DNA of 53,651 bases from Ktedonobacterales bacterium (lineage in GTDB: Bacteria > Chloroflexota > Ktedonobacteria > Ktedonobacterales > DATBGS01), in contig DATBHW010000004.1 in NCBI GenBank assembly GCA_036557285.1, forward strand, positions 1 to 53,651. The letters are read 5' to 3'. The translations under genes and the position numbers were made by a program. Below are positions 34,568 through 43,900 of the stretch, piece by piece. The notes under the pieces were generated by a model. It ran no database searches, was not told the DNA's origin, and saw nothing but the letters and a program-made list of their open reading frames with translations. The stretch's first letter is position 1, and each line of letters starts with the position of its first letter.

Positions 34568-35466
34568 TCGAGAAGAGCCAGAGGGCCAGGGAAACCGTTG
34601 GAACGGAAACATTGGTGGAGACCGAGGCAAGCCTCCACCTGGCTGACGGAATCACTATCTTTGCCCGCGCCTGGGCGCCGCCATCCCCGCAGCGAATCGT
34701 CGTCTGCATCCAGGGATTAGGAGGGCATGGCAACTACTACCAGACATTGGCGCGCGAGCTTGCCCCTGCGAGCGCAGCGGTCGTAGCTCCCGATCTACGT
34801 GGGCATGGGCGATCAGACGGCGTGCGCGGCAATATTGACCGCTTTGATCGCTACCTGGAGGATGTAGACGCGACCTTGAGATGGGCGCAAGCCTCCTGGC
34901 CGGACAAGCCAATCATTCTGCTGGGTGAAAGCATGGGGGCATCCATCACCATTCAGTACATCGCCAGCACGCACCGACGCGCTGATCCGGTCCCGCTTGC
35001 CGGGCTGGTCCTCATCTCACCGGTCCTGCGCCCTGCCATCCAACCAACTATCAGCGAAGCGGTGCGCTATCTCCGTCTACTCCTGACCGCGCCATCCCGT
35101 CCAGCCATGCCCGTAACCGGACGCGAGGAACTGGGCTGCCGTGACGATGCTTTCAACGCTCGCCTGCGTGCTGACCCTCTTTTCGTGCGCCACGTCAGCG
35201 TGCGCTTCCTCAACAGCCTGACCAGATGGCTCTGGCAGACCCGTCGCCAGGCGTCCCAGCTTTCTCTTCCACTGCTGGTGCTTCAGGGGGCATGCGATTA
35301 TGTCGCCAATCCCGCCGGGACCGCCGCCTTTGTGCGACGGGTAGCAGCCAATGATCGCCGCGTTGTCACCTTTCCCGAAGCCTATCACTGCCTGCTCTAT
35401 GACCCGGCGACTCCACTGGTTATAAAGGCGCTGACATCCTGGCTGGCTGCTTATCCCAAAACTTAG
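34564..35466 (+). CDS. Alpha/beta hydrolase, monoacylglycerol-lipase-like
   Basis: A 300-residue serine hydrolase. The oxyanion region is VCIQGLGGHGNYYQ, and the DLRGHGRSDG block is the one found in lysophospholipases and monoglyceride lipases. The nucleophile elbow is GESMG with Ser123. The probable acid is Asp245 in GACDYV and the probable base is His275 in EAYHCLLYD. There is no signal peptide. It probably hydrolyses a monoacyl lipid at the inner face of the membrane. Translation is coupled to the upstream membrane protein by a 4-base overlap. Confidence 0.83.
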   Translation: MIEKSQRARETVGTETLVETEASLHLADGITIFARAWAPPSPQRIVVCIQGLGGHGNYYQTLARELAPASAAVVAPDLRGHGRSDGVRGNIDRFDRYLEDVDATLRWAQASWPDKPIILLGESMGASITIQYIASTHRRADPVPLAGLVLISPVLRPAIQPTISEAVRYLRLLLTAPSRPAMPVTGREELGCRDDAFNARLRADPLFVRHVSVRFLNSLTRWLWQTRRQASQLSLPLLVLQGACDYVANPAGTAAFVRRVAANDRRVVTFPEAYHCLLYDPATPLVIKALTSWLAAYPKT

Positions 35467-35575
35467 GAATCCGGCAATCTATCGAGATGACCCGAAAGAT
35501 GGCGAAGGGTGTTGATGGAGGAAGAGTTGAGGAGCAGAGGTTCTAAGACAACAGCGGTTCGGGCCAGCGCCCAAT

Positions 35576-37150
35576 CTAGTTACTGAGCGTTGGCGGCTCA
35601 TACACCGGCGTCTCCTCATCCACTAGCACTGTAGAAGGCTGGTTCCCCTGTGCCTGGTCTTTGTCTGGTCCAGGCGCCGAGCCATCACCAGAGCCACCTG
35701 ATCGTCTCGCCAGCGCCCGCAGCAATGTTACCAGCGCCGCTGCCAGACTGAACCCCACCAGCATATCTATGACGGCGTTGATACCCAACAGATCGGTCAG
35801 CGCGCCCATAAACAGCATGACCGGAATAGCGCCGCCATTGAAGAGCACCTGATAGAGCGCCAGCACGCGTCCACGCATCTCATCGGGCGAACGTTTTTGC
35901 ATGCGCGTTTGCGCCGGGACAACGATCAAATCTAAACAGAGACCCACCAGCGCCGTCAGCCCGGCCACTGTCAGCAAAAAGAATGGATTTGTCCACCAGC
36001 CAGTCGGGTCCGAGAGACTCGCCACTTTCTGTGCAATCGGCAGTAAACCAATCCCTAGAGCCGTACCGATCATTCCGCCAGTAATCGTGCGGGTTGATCC
36101 CAGGCGGTCCACCACCGCCGGAACCAGCAGCGAGCCTAGCACCAGGCCGATACCGGCAGGAGCAAAAATCAACGCGGTATCGCTGGTGGGCAGATTCAGC
36201 AAACGCTGCACAAAGGTGGTCGCCAGTTCGGCAACCGTGAGCATAATCAAGCCCCCGAAGCATGCCTGCCACAAGGCATCCAGCAAAATATTATCCTTGC
36301 GCACCAGTTGCCAGCCTTCGCTGAGGTCTACATGCAGCCTTTTCCAGATACCAACAGATAGCTCCATTTGGACGGGCAAGGTGTCTACCGGAAGGGGCAG
36401 AGCTTGCAGGGCCTCTTGCTCGGCTCTGGTAATCATCAGATCGCTTGAAGGGCGTGCCTCTTTATGACGCTCGCGTGGCAAACTCGCGGTCAGACCAGCC
36501 GCAATGAGATAGAGTATGGTGAGAATGATAAAAAGCGTCTCAACTGGCATCAAGGTCAGATGATGAGCGTCTGTCCCCAGCACAAGAGTGGGCAACAGAT
36601 CGAGCGCCAGCGGGCCAAGCAGCAGCAATCCCACTGCCTGGCTCGCGTTCAGCGTCAAATTGTAGAGCGAGAGCGCGGGCAGCAATTCGGCCTCACCGAC
36701 TATTCGAGGGATAATGGCGCCTTCTGCCGGGCTGAAAAAGAGGCCAACAAGCGAGAACAAGAACGCCAGCGCATAAATATAGAGATATTGGTGCGGATCG
36801 ATCAACAGCGCAACCACAAAAAGCGCGGTTGACAGCGCGCGCACCACATTACTGATCCAGAGGATGCGGCGGCGATCAAGTCGATCCACCAGCGCCCCGG
36901 CTGGCGCGCCAAACAAAACCAGCGGCAAGCTCAGCGCGATAATCACCAGGCCCACCAGCGTTGCCGAGTGCGTCTCATCGGTAATCAACACGATCATCGC
37001 GTAACTGGCGGTAAATTGTACGCTGAGGTAAATAATCTGGGCCAGCCAGAGGCGCAGCAGGGCCGGGTGCCGGAGAACCTTCAAGACCTCAAGGCCCTTT
37101 AGTGATCTACCCAAGCGTTCCCTCCCTCGTGACCAGCAGGGCCAGCGCAT
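35576..37150 (-). CDS. Major facilitator superfamily exporter (EntS-like), second copy
   Basis: A 524-residue transporter with about 12 hydrophobic segments. ALLRLWLAQIIYLSVQFTASY and FGAPAGALVDRLDRRRILWIS align with the exporter at 20.3-21.7 kb (LWLAQLISQTIQNA and GVPAGVIVDRINRRHVLWMS), so the two are paralogues. It has a hydrophilic insert of about 45 residues in the central loop and a 50-residue C-terminal tail rich in Gly, Ser, Pro and Asp. The substrate is unknown. The ATG at 37150 gives the full first segment. Confidence 0.83.
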   Translation of the reverse strand: MRWPCWSRGRERLGRSLKGLEVLKVLRHPALLRLWLAQIIYLSVQFTASYAMIVLITDETHSATLVGLVIIALSLPLVLFGAPAGALVDRLDRRRILWISNVVRALSTALFVVALLIDPHQYLYIYALAFLFSLVGLFFSPAEGAIIPRIVGEAELLPALSLYNLTLNASQAVGLLLLGPLALDLLPTLVLGTDAHHLTLMPVETLFIILTILYLIAAGLTASLPRERHKEARPSSDLMITRAEQEALQALPLPVDTLPVQMELSVGIWKRLHVDLSEGWQLVRKDNILLDALWQACFGGLIMLTVAELATTFVQRLLNLPTSDTALIFAPAGIGLVLGSLLVPAVVDRLGSTRTITGGMIGTALGIGLLPIAQKVASLSDPTGWWTNPFFLLTVAGLTALVGLCLDLIVVPAQTRMQKRSPDEMRGRVLALYQVLFNGGAIPVMLFMGALTDLLGINAVIDMLVGFSLAAALVTLLRALARRSGGSGDGSAPGPDKDQAQGNQPSTVLVDEETPVYEPPTLSN

Positions 37151-37481
37151 TCTGACTCAGAGAGAGCCTCGCCTCCTGGGTTGTCGTTCGCCATTTCTTT
37201 ATCTCAGCCATCCTGGCGCCACCTGGCCTTATCTGATCATGAGCCAGCCCTATTGATAGTATTTAACCACTTTCGTAGACTGGCGCATCCACTCTTGATA
37301 AAAAGCCCTTTTGAGAGGCCATTTTCCCCAGTAGGGTATCATATCTCGCGGCTCACGTCCATCTTGTAAGGCCAGAGCCATAGGACATACAGTTATAGGG
37401 TTTGGTCGCTGCGCTGCTTCAAGCAGGGTTCATCAGCAAGGGCTGCTATAACAATACCTGTGATCCCGCTGGATCACTCAA
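37151..37481. other. Gene-free stretch between the exporter and the histidine kinase
   Basis: About 330 bases. A 7-bp hairpin GTGATCC/GGATCAC at 37460-37477, immediately after the kinase stop, may help end that transcript. The AT-rich part near 37,250-37,310 is the likely exporter promoter. Nothing else is recognised. Confidence 0.4.
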
Positions 37482-39410
37482 TCACCCATCTTCCTCTGGA
37501 ACCTTTAGCAGCATGGTAAACCAGAAGGTGGATCCCTGTCCTGGCAGACTCTGGACACCGACCTGCCCGTGGTGCTGTTCAATGATCGTCTTGTTGATAT
37601 GTAACCCCAATCCGAGTCCGATCCCCGACCCACTTTGTATTTCGATCCCTGGCGCGCGGTAAAAGCGTTCCCAGATGCGCTCCTGCTCGGCAGGCGGCAG
37701 CCCTGGCCCCTGATCCCACACCCAAACGCGGCCCTGCTGCCCCTTCACCTGCACCCCTACCTCCACCGGTCGATCTTCCCGCGAGTATTTGAGGGCATTG
37801 GTCAGATAGTTCGTCACCACTTGTCCGATACGGTCGGCGTCGGCGAGTACCGGCATTGACTCATCTGGCAAGCACAGAGAGATAGTGCGCCCAGGGAACG
37901 CCTGGCGCTGCTCCTCGACAGTCGCGCACACAATGGCCGCCAGATCCACCAGCTTCAGATCGAGCTGGAGCTGCCCGGCCTGGATGCGCGAGGTATCCAA
38001 AAGTTCACTGACCAGGCGATTCAGACGCTCTGCCTGCTGAAGTGGAAGCGCCAGATCGCTCTGAGAACCTTCTTTCCTTGTCTTCGCCTGCCCAGTCTCG
38101 TCTTCCGGCTGGGACGCCCGATGTTGGGCGCGTCGCTGGAGCATCTGCAAGCTCAGGATGAGCGTCGTGAGAGGGGTCTTGAGTTCATGCCCAGCAATCC
38201 CCAGGAAGGACTCCATGCGGCGGTTGGTCTCACGCAGCGCTGCTGCATTCGCTTGCGCAGCCAGTTCATCGGTACGCGCCTGTTCCCAGGCGCGCCGCAA
38301 CTGAGCATTTTCCAGCACCATGATCGCCTGGCGCACAAACGCCAGCAGGAGCAAGGAGAAAATCACCACGCTGGGAATCAGCGGGTGCATGAAATGGAGC
38401 GGCGCGATGATGGTCCGAATAGCAATGAGTACGCTTGCCAACAACGCTGCCACCAACGGAAGGAGGAAACGGGAGACAGCTTTGAGGTCTTCTTTCAGGA
38501 ACTGTGGGCGCTGCCCTGTTGCAGCAGGCAGCGCATTGGCGTAGGCCAGTTTTTTCTGGGTCAGCCGGAACTTTACCAGCCCTGCCAGGGGCACCAGCAA
38601 ATAGAAGGCGTTCCAGAATACATCGGAAAGATAGCCTGTTCGGTAGACATGTCTGGGATACAAGAGAAGCCAGGCAGCCAGGGAATCGGCGGCCACCAGG
38701 CAGAGGAACGCTACGATCAGCAGTGTCAAGACCGCACGCTCCATCTGGCATTGACGATAGATGAAGGCCACTGTCAGGCCAAACAGCAGACAGAGATCCC
38801 ACAGCGGATAAGCCAGATTCACTGCCTTGCCCAGCGGCGGTTCTCCACTTTGCAGATAGAGCGGAGCCAGGAGGAAATACCAGGAGAGGGCGCCAGCCGC
38901 CCCCATCACAAGCAAGCAATCCAGGATGACTTTTATCCGCGACCCCCAGGGTGGCGCCCCAGGCAACAGGGCGAGGGCCAGGAAAAAGAAGGGGTACTGA
39001 AGGAGAAAGAACAGATCGGGAAACGAGGGAAAGGGGACAGCGTTAGGATGGATAAACTGATCATCCAGGGTCCACACGGTTCGAGCTATAGCGTAGGAGA
39101 GCAGAGCCACGCTCATCATCCACCCGGAGCGTCCGCCCAGTTGGCGGGCGCGGGTGAGCCACCAACTCACGAAGACAATTGCCAGCAGTTCCGGCCAAGC
39201 CAGCAGAGCGCGGAGCCAGTCGGTGACTGAATTGATCCAAGGTGGCTGAAGCAAGGTGACGGCGATTTGGTAAGCAATAAGCCCCCCTACAACCAGGAAG
39301 GCAATCCGCAGCACTGGATCACGCCAGAAGGACTGGGCCAGCGCTGGAGGTGAGCGTGGAGCAAGCCGGGTTTTCTGTGGCCTGGCAGGCAGTGTGGGGA
39401 CAAGCTTCAA
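37482..39410 (-). CDS. Membrane-bound sensor histidine kinase
   Basis: A ~640-residue kinase. The N-terminal ~350 residues hold about ten hydrophobic segments (such as LRIAFLVVGGLIAYQIAVTL), a MASE-like sensor without a large outside domain. A short coiled coil leads to the dimerisation domain with H-box IAGHELKTPLTTL near residue 410. The catalytic domain has N-box NYLTNALKYS, then DQGPGLP and GSGIGLGLGL. It ends in the usual GSTFWFTMLL strand. No response regulator gene is adjacent. The frame is open to a TTG at 39590, but those extra ~60 residues look unlike protein. TTG at 39410 with AGGGA upstream is my choice, though the start is uncertain. Confidence 0.82.
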   Translation of the reverse strand: MKLVPTLPARPQKTRLAPRSPPALAQSFWRDPVLRIAFLVVGGLIAYQIAVTLLQPPWINSVTDWLRALLAWPELLAIVFVSWWLTRARQLGGRSGWMMSVALLSYAIARTVWTLDDQFIHPNAVPFPSFPDLFFLLQYPFFFLALALLPGAPPWGSRIKVILDCLLVMGAAGALSWYFLLAPLYLQSGEPPLGKAVNLAYPLWDLCLLFGLTVAFIYRQCQMERAVLTLLIVAFLCLVAADSLAAWLLLYPRHVYRTGYLSDVFWNAFYLLVPLAGLVKFRLTQKKLAYANALPAATGQRPQFLKEDLKAVSRFLLPLVAALLASVLIAIRTIIAPLHFMHPLIPSVVIFSLLLLAFVRQAIMVLENAQLRRAWEQARTDELAAQANAAALRETNRRMESFLGIAGHELKTPLTTLILSLQMLQRRAQHRASQPEDETGQAKTRKEGSQSDLALPLQQAERLNRLVSELLDTSRIQAGQLQLDLKLVDLAAIVCATVEEQRQAFPGRTISLCLPDESMPVLADADRIGQVVTNYLTNALKYSREDRPVEVGVQVKGQQGRVWVWDQGPGLPPAEQERIWERFYRAPGIEIQSGSGIGLGLGLHINKTIIEQHHGQVGVQSLPGQGSTFWFTMLLKVPEEDG

Positions 39411-39633
39411 GGTGTTCCCTGGCCTCTCTAGGCGGCAGGCAGAGCTAATGGCAGAGGCTCCCTGGTGCGCCTCTAGGAGAGGTACGAAGCAAGAGGGGCA
39501 TACAAGCAAGATATTCCTGTGTGAGCCGCACTCATCCCGCGTTTCGTCTTCTGCCCCGCAGAATCCAGGCCAACCAATGCGGCGGGACAAAGATAGTAGC
39601 CATCACATCGGCTGTTTAGTAGCTAATGGCCGC

Positions 39634-39673
39634 CAAAAAGAGGATTGCCCGGTGCTTGTTAGTCGCACCGGGC
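39634..39673 (-). terminator. Intrinsic terminator downstream of the tRNA-Thr 3' end
   Basis: Read on the minus strand, GCCCGGTGC and GCACCGGGC form a 9-bp stem with a 9-base loop, followed by AATCCTCTTTTT. It lies 15 bases beyond the tRNA 3' end and would terminate the intact tRNA transcript. Confidence 0.7.
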
Positions 39674-39687
39674 CAGGTGTGAATCGG

Positions 39688-39729
39688 AGCCGGCGGTGGG
39701 ACTTGAACCCACGACCTACGGTTTACGAA
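39688..39729 (-). repeat. Partial tRNA-Thr(CGT), attachment-site core at one end of an integrative element
   Basis: On the minus strand the sequence reads anticodon loop TTCGTAA, anticodon-stem 3' strand ACCGT, variable loop AGGTC and a perfect T-arm (GTGGG-TTCAAGT-CCCAC). It ends with the 3' acceptor strand CGCCGGC and discriminator T; CCA is not encoded. Upstream bases do not pair with ACCGT and no D-arm exists, so identity to a tRNA stops at the anticodon loop. This is what remains when an element integrates into the 3' half of a tRNA gene. The rebuilt intact tRNA-Thr should lie beyond the right edge. Confidence 0.75.
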
Positions 39730-39866
39730 CTCACTGTTGAGCTTTAGCTTCTTTTCGTAGGCTTTTGCAGCCTGGCTTACCTCTTCATCTTCTTTCGCTG
39801 CCATTCACCAACATGTGATGGCTCTGCCGTCAAAATTGCCGTCAAACAGGCTCTTCGGAATGCCTT

Positions 39867-39922
39867 GGGTCTGCCAACAGGGCAGATCTCCCAGACCCCT
39901 GCGTGGGATTCCATGCAGGGGT
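39867..39922 (+). promoter_or_regulatory. Mutually exclusive hairpins before the first element gene
   Basis: GGGTCT (39867-39872) can pair with AGACCC (39893-39898). Alternatively ACCCCTGC (39895-39902) can pair with GCAGGGGT (39915-39922). The two stems share bases, as in attenuators. The second stem is followed by TCTTCT, not a full T-tract. Confidence 0.35.
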
Positions 39923-39943
39923 TCTTCTATGGGAAAGGAATAT

Positions 39944-40408
39944 ATGCCGATGACTATACCTCCCCAACTCGCCAGCGCGACGGAAGCGCGCCACACCTTT
40001 GTGGAACGGCTCACCACGCTCTTCTTGGAACTCGAAGGCGAGGCCCAAGCCAACCCCGCGTTCGCCTTGCCCGCCTGCATCGCCTCCACCTTCCAGGCAG
40101 CACAGCAAGCGCATGCCGCCTGGCATCAGGCGGTGAATGCCTTGCTCACCGACGAGCCGAGGAGATCGGAGCTGTCCCCATACCCATCTCAGGCCCAGGT
40201 CTACCGCCGCCTTATCCGGCTTGCCAATGACCTGACCCGCCGCTGGCTGCATCTGGCTGATTGCCAGCAGTCTCCTGAAATCAGCACCCAGATGGCCGTG
40301 CTGGATCGCAAGCTTGCCCAGATCGAGGCCGAACTGCGCACTCTCCAGGAGGGTCAGGAAGGCGCAGAGACTCTCCCCGTCTCCTGCCCTACGACCCTCT
40401 GCATGTAG
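39944..40408 (+). CDS. Hypothetical helical protein at the element edge
   Basis: About 154 residues, Ala/Gln/Leu-rich and predicted to be mostly helical, with no motif that I recognise. RLTTLFLELEGEAQANPAF and QMAVLDRKLAQIEAELRTLQ suggest a C-terminal coiled coil. Conserved-looking tryptophans (AAWHQAV, RRWLHLADC) are the only distinctive points. GGGAAAGGA precedes two nearby ATGs, 39944 and 39950. The gene stands alone before a pair of terminators, so it is its own transcription unit. A small accessory or DNA-associated protein is possible but not supported further. Confidence 0.55.
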   Translation: MPMTIPPQLASATEARHTFVERLTTLFLELEGEAQANPAFALPACIASTFQAAQQAHAAWHQAVNALLTDEPRRSELSPYPSQAQVYRRLIRLANDLTRRWLHLADCQQSPEISTQMAVLDRKLAQIEAELRTLQEGQEGAETLPVSCPTTLCM

Positions 40409-40422
40409 GTGAGCAAAAAAAA

Positions 40423-40459
40423 CCGGCCAGACTGCCTTTTGCCCTGTTAGTCTGGCCGG
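40423..40459 (-). terminator. Intrinsic terminator facing left
   Basis: CCGGCCAGACT and AGTCTGGCCGG form an 11-bp stem. On the minus strand it is followed by eight consecutive T. No minus-strand gene lies immediately upstream, so its job may be to stop antisense transcription from the operon side. Confidence 0.75.
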
Positions 40460-40467
40460 AGCGGAAG

Positions 40468-40506
40468 AGACCCCGCAGAGCAGCATTCTCTCGCTGGGGT
40501 CTTTTT
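40468..40506 (+). terminator. Intrinsic terminator facing right
   Basis: AGACCCC and GGGGTCT close a hairpin with additional pairing inside, followed by TTTT. It ends the transcript of the hypothetical gene and lies 27 bases before the HNH-like gene. Confidence 0.7.
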
Positions 40507-40532
40507 CCGGTCATGGCAAGGAAGAGATCCCC

Positions 40533-40811
40533 ATGAATTCCCAGCGACTTTATGCGCGCAACTGGCGTGTCCGCGTCAAGGCACGCCTGCTTCTAGTCGG
40601 GCACCGCTGTGAACAGTGTGGAATAGTCCATCGCAGTATCGCTCACAACCAGCGTGGCGAACCGTATATGGTCTACCTTCAGGGCTGCCACCTGGCTCAC
40701 GACCCCTGGAATCCAGATGCCGAGTTCCGCATCTGGTGCCCTGCCTGTCACAACCGCTACGACGCTGCGCACCGCACCCAAACCCGTCATACCGCTCTTA
40801 GGCTACGTTAA
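40533..40811 (+). CDS. Small HNH-like zinc protein
   Basis: A 92-residue basic protein with two CxxC-type pairs: CEQCG near residue 27 and CPACHNRYD near residue 70. A GCHLAHDPWNP histidine block between them is the usual HNH spacing. The strict catalytic H-N-H triad is only partly clear, so this may be a nuclease or simply a zinc-binding DNA protein. Similar small HNH-like proteins often sit beside phage or plasmid primase genes. AAGGAAG precedes the ATG. It lies 100 bases before the PrimPol gene and probably heads that operon. Confidence 0.65.
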   Translation: MNSQRLYARNWRVRVKARLLLVGHRCEQCGIVHRSIAHNQRGEPYMVYLQGCHLAHDPWNPDAEFRIWCPACHNRYDAAHRTQTRHTALRLR

Positions 40812-40911
40812 CTTCATCTGCTCTTGTCTCGCTCTACCCTCTTCCTGTCTTCCCGCCAACCCTCCAGAGAAGGGTCGCTCCAAACGCCCGGCCTTTAGAG
40901 AGGAGTCGTCT

Positions 40912-43900
40912 ATGGAATCGCATTCGCTTCCACCTGCGTTGATTGCTCACCTGCAGTGGGTGATTTGGCGCTTGGAGCCACGCCCCGGCAAGGCTAAGCC
41001 AGCCAAAGTGCCCTACACCCCCGCCACCGGGCAACGCGCCAGCACCACTACCCCGGCCACCTGGGGCAGCTACGCCCAGGCTCAGGCCGCTTACCGGTCG
41101 GGTAGCTATGATGGTCTGGGCTATGTCTTCCACCAGGCTGATCCCTATTGCGGGGTAGACCTGGACGGCTGCCGGAATCGAGAGACGGGCGAGATCACCC
41201 CCTGGGCGCAGGTTCTCATCACGCGTCTCAACAGCTACACGGAGATTACACCCTCTGGCAGAGGCTTTCATATCCTGGTCCGGGCGCGCCTCCCTGACCA
41301 TCGGGGCCGAAAACGCGGTCCGGTTGAGATCTACGACCATCAGCGCTTCTTTACGGTGACGGGCCAGCACCTGGCAGGCACCCCGACCACTATTGAGATC
41401 CGCCAGGCAGAGGTGACAACGCTCTACGTCCAACTTGCCCCTGAAGAAGGAGAGAGCACTGGTTGGGGGGTACGCTGGACCTCGCCACCAGCAGACCCTC
41501 CAACGATCACACTCGACGATGAAGCGGTGCTGGCGAAGGCTATGTCCGCCAGGAATGGCGATACCTTCCAGCAGATCTGGAGGGGCGATCCGTCCGGGTG
41601 TCAGAGCCAGAGCGAGGCCGATTACCGGCTCTGCCTGCTCCTAGCCTACTGGACGAATGGCGACGCTGTCCAGATGGACCGGCTCTTCCGCCGCTCTGGC
41701 CTGATGCGCGCCAAGTGGGACCAGCAACTCTCAGGGCGTGGACATACCTATGGGGAAGTGACCATCTACAACGCGCTGCGGCCAGGATGCAGCGGCCCCC
41801 ATGAGCCTCTGCGTTCCCGACGACAATTCCACAGCGTCGCACATACCGAGCCGAAGCAGCGCCCTGCTGAAACGCCGACGGATCGCCAGGCCCTCCTTAC
41901 TCAGGTAGGCGTGCAGCTTCAGGCCCGCGCTCGCGCGCATCTGGAAACAGGCGCTACAGACCTGCTCGTGCTGCTCGCACCTCCAGGGGTAGGCAAGAGC
42001 CATCAGGTGGCCGAACTGGGGCTGCCCGGCCACATGGATCTGGCCTGGGTCGCCGAGCGGCACAGCATGATCGAGAGCGTCCAGGCGCTCAAAAGGTACC
42101 AGGAGGTGGAAGCGTGCCTGGCAAGTAATTGCCCCGACTGGATGATCCATCGTCTGGTAGGCGAGCGTGGCTTCAACACGCGCGCCATCCATCGCCAGCA
42201 TGCCTTGCCCTGCGCCTACGTTGAGCAGTTCACCCAGCCCGGCTCGAAGGTCTACCAACTGGCCCATATACGGACTCGCTATCCAGCACAACATCAAGGG
42301 CTGGTGGTGGATGAGATGGACCTCTCGAAATGGCTGCCTGAGCGCGAGCTGAGCATCGCTCCCCTGCACGCTGCCACCGTCGCCAGTGCGCCAGGCAGTG
42401 AAGCGGAGCAGCTCCTCCTGGCGGTGCAGGCGACCCTCACCGATGCTGAGCGCGCTCAGACGCCCCTGCACGGCCAGGCGCTCTTTGCTGCGCTCAATCA
42501 GCGCTGCCAGGGCCAGTTGGCGGCCTGGGTCAGCCGACTGCACAACGCGCCAGGGACGCTCATGGACCCGCGCCCCTGGGTGGACCTGGATACCAGCGCC
42601 CCGGATGCCGCCGAGCAGGCCGAGCGGCTGCCGCCGGTCGTGCTGCCGCATCTGGTGACGGCGCTCTTCCGCGAACTGCCCCAATGGGAGCAGGAACAGC
42701 CCTGGAACAGTCTGCTGCGCGTGGGACCAGGGCGGCATGGCTGGAACCTGTTCCTCACCGAGCCGCTGGCCTTCACGCCCGATGAGGCCGGGCATCTGCC
42801 GCCCCGGCTGGTGCTGGATGCCACCGCTGATCCGGAGTTGCTCCAGCTTCTGCATGGGACGGTGACGGTCGAACGCACTGAGGTGCAGGCTCCTCCAGGC
42901 ATGCGTCATGTGGCCGTCAGGACAGGCAAGCGCTATGGCAAGCGGAGCCTCTGTATCCTGCGCAAAGATGGCTCCCAACCTGATCTGCTCCGCGCTCTCG
43001 CCGAGTGTCGTTATCTGCTCCGCCGGGAAGACCCGGAAGGGATGCTGGCCGCCTCCGGCCAAATCGGGCTGATCTCCTTCAAGGGTTGTGTGGATGCGTT
43101 GGGCGAGGCGCTGGGCATCTCCAAGGAACGGCGACTCTGGTTCTGGGGCGCGCGGGGGAGCAATGCGCTGGAGGATTGCCGACTCTTGCTGGTCGTGGGC
43201 ACGCCCACGCTGCGCCCCAGCGAGACCGCGCGATTGGCGCGAGCCCTGTGGCGACACGATCCCGTGCCCATTGACGAGATGGCTACCCGCGATGCGGAGA
43301 CAGGCGCCTGGCGCTATGCTGATGCGCGCCTCCAGCGGCTGGCAGAGTATTTGAGCCGGGCGGAACTGACCCAATGCGCTCATCGCAACCGGCCTCTGCG
43401 CTACACCGGGAAGGAAGCGCGGACGGTTATCACGCTGTGCCAGGGCACGATTGACTTCCTGCCCGTGAGCGAGACAATCACCACGCTACCCTTCCTCACA
43501 GCAGGCGGCGAGGATCGCGCCGCAGTGCGCCGCGCTGCCGAGCAGGAACGCCTGGCCCGCACCTATGCAGACCTCTGCCAGGCAGGGGCCAGCGTCACAG
43601 TGGAGGCGCTGCGCCAGGCCGCTCATGTGCGCAAAGCGACCGCCAGCGCCTGGCTGAGGATCCACCGTCAGACCGAGCCGCGGGAGACCCCCACCAGTGC
43701 TCTCTCTGCTGGTTCCCAGCTCCCTACAGATGCTTTTCATAGCAACACGGGAACTATGCTCGCTGCCCTGCCCTCCAGGAGGGCGCCGCACGATGAGTTG
43801 GAGGCGCAGGCTTTGGTGGCCGACCTCGCGGCGGATTGGCGAGTGGCCTCTCATCCCTGGTTGATCTGCGGCGCCTGTGGCGGGCATCTGTGGCGCCGCC

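Noticed and set aside
39616-39804. 62-codon minus-strand frame across the att core
   Set aside because: Its RRSWVQVPPPAP segment is the well-known translation of a tRNA 3' end. It is not counted as a gene, though its first ~25 residues lie in the element.
41731-43383. 550-codon minus-strand frame opposite the PrimPol gene
   Set aside because: It is antisense to conserved helicase motifs. High GC keeps this frame open.
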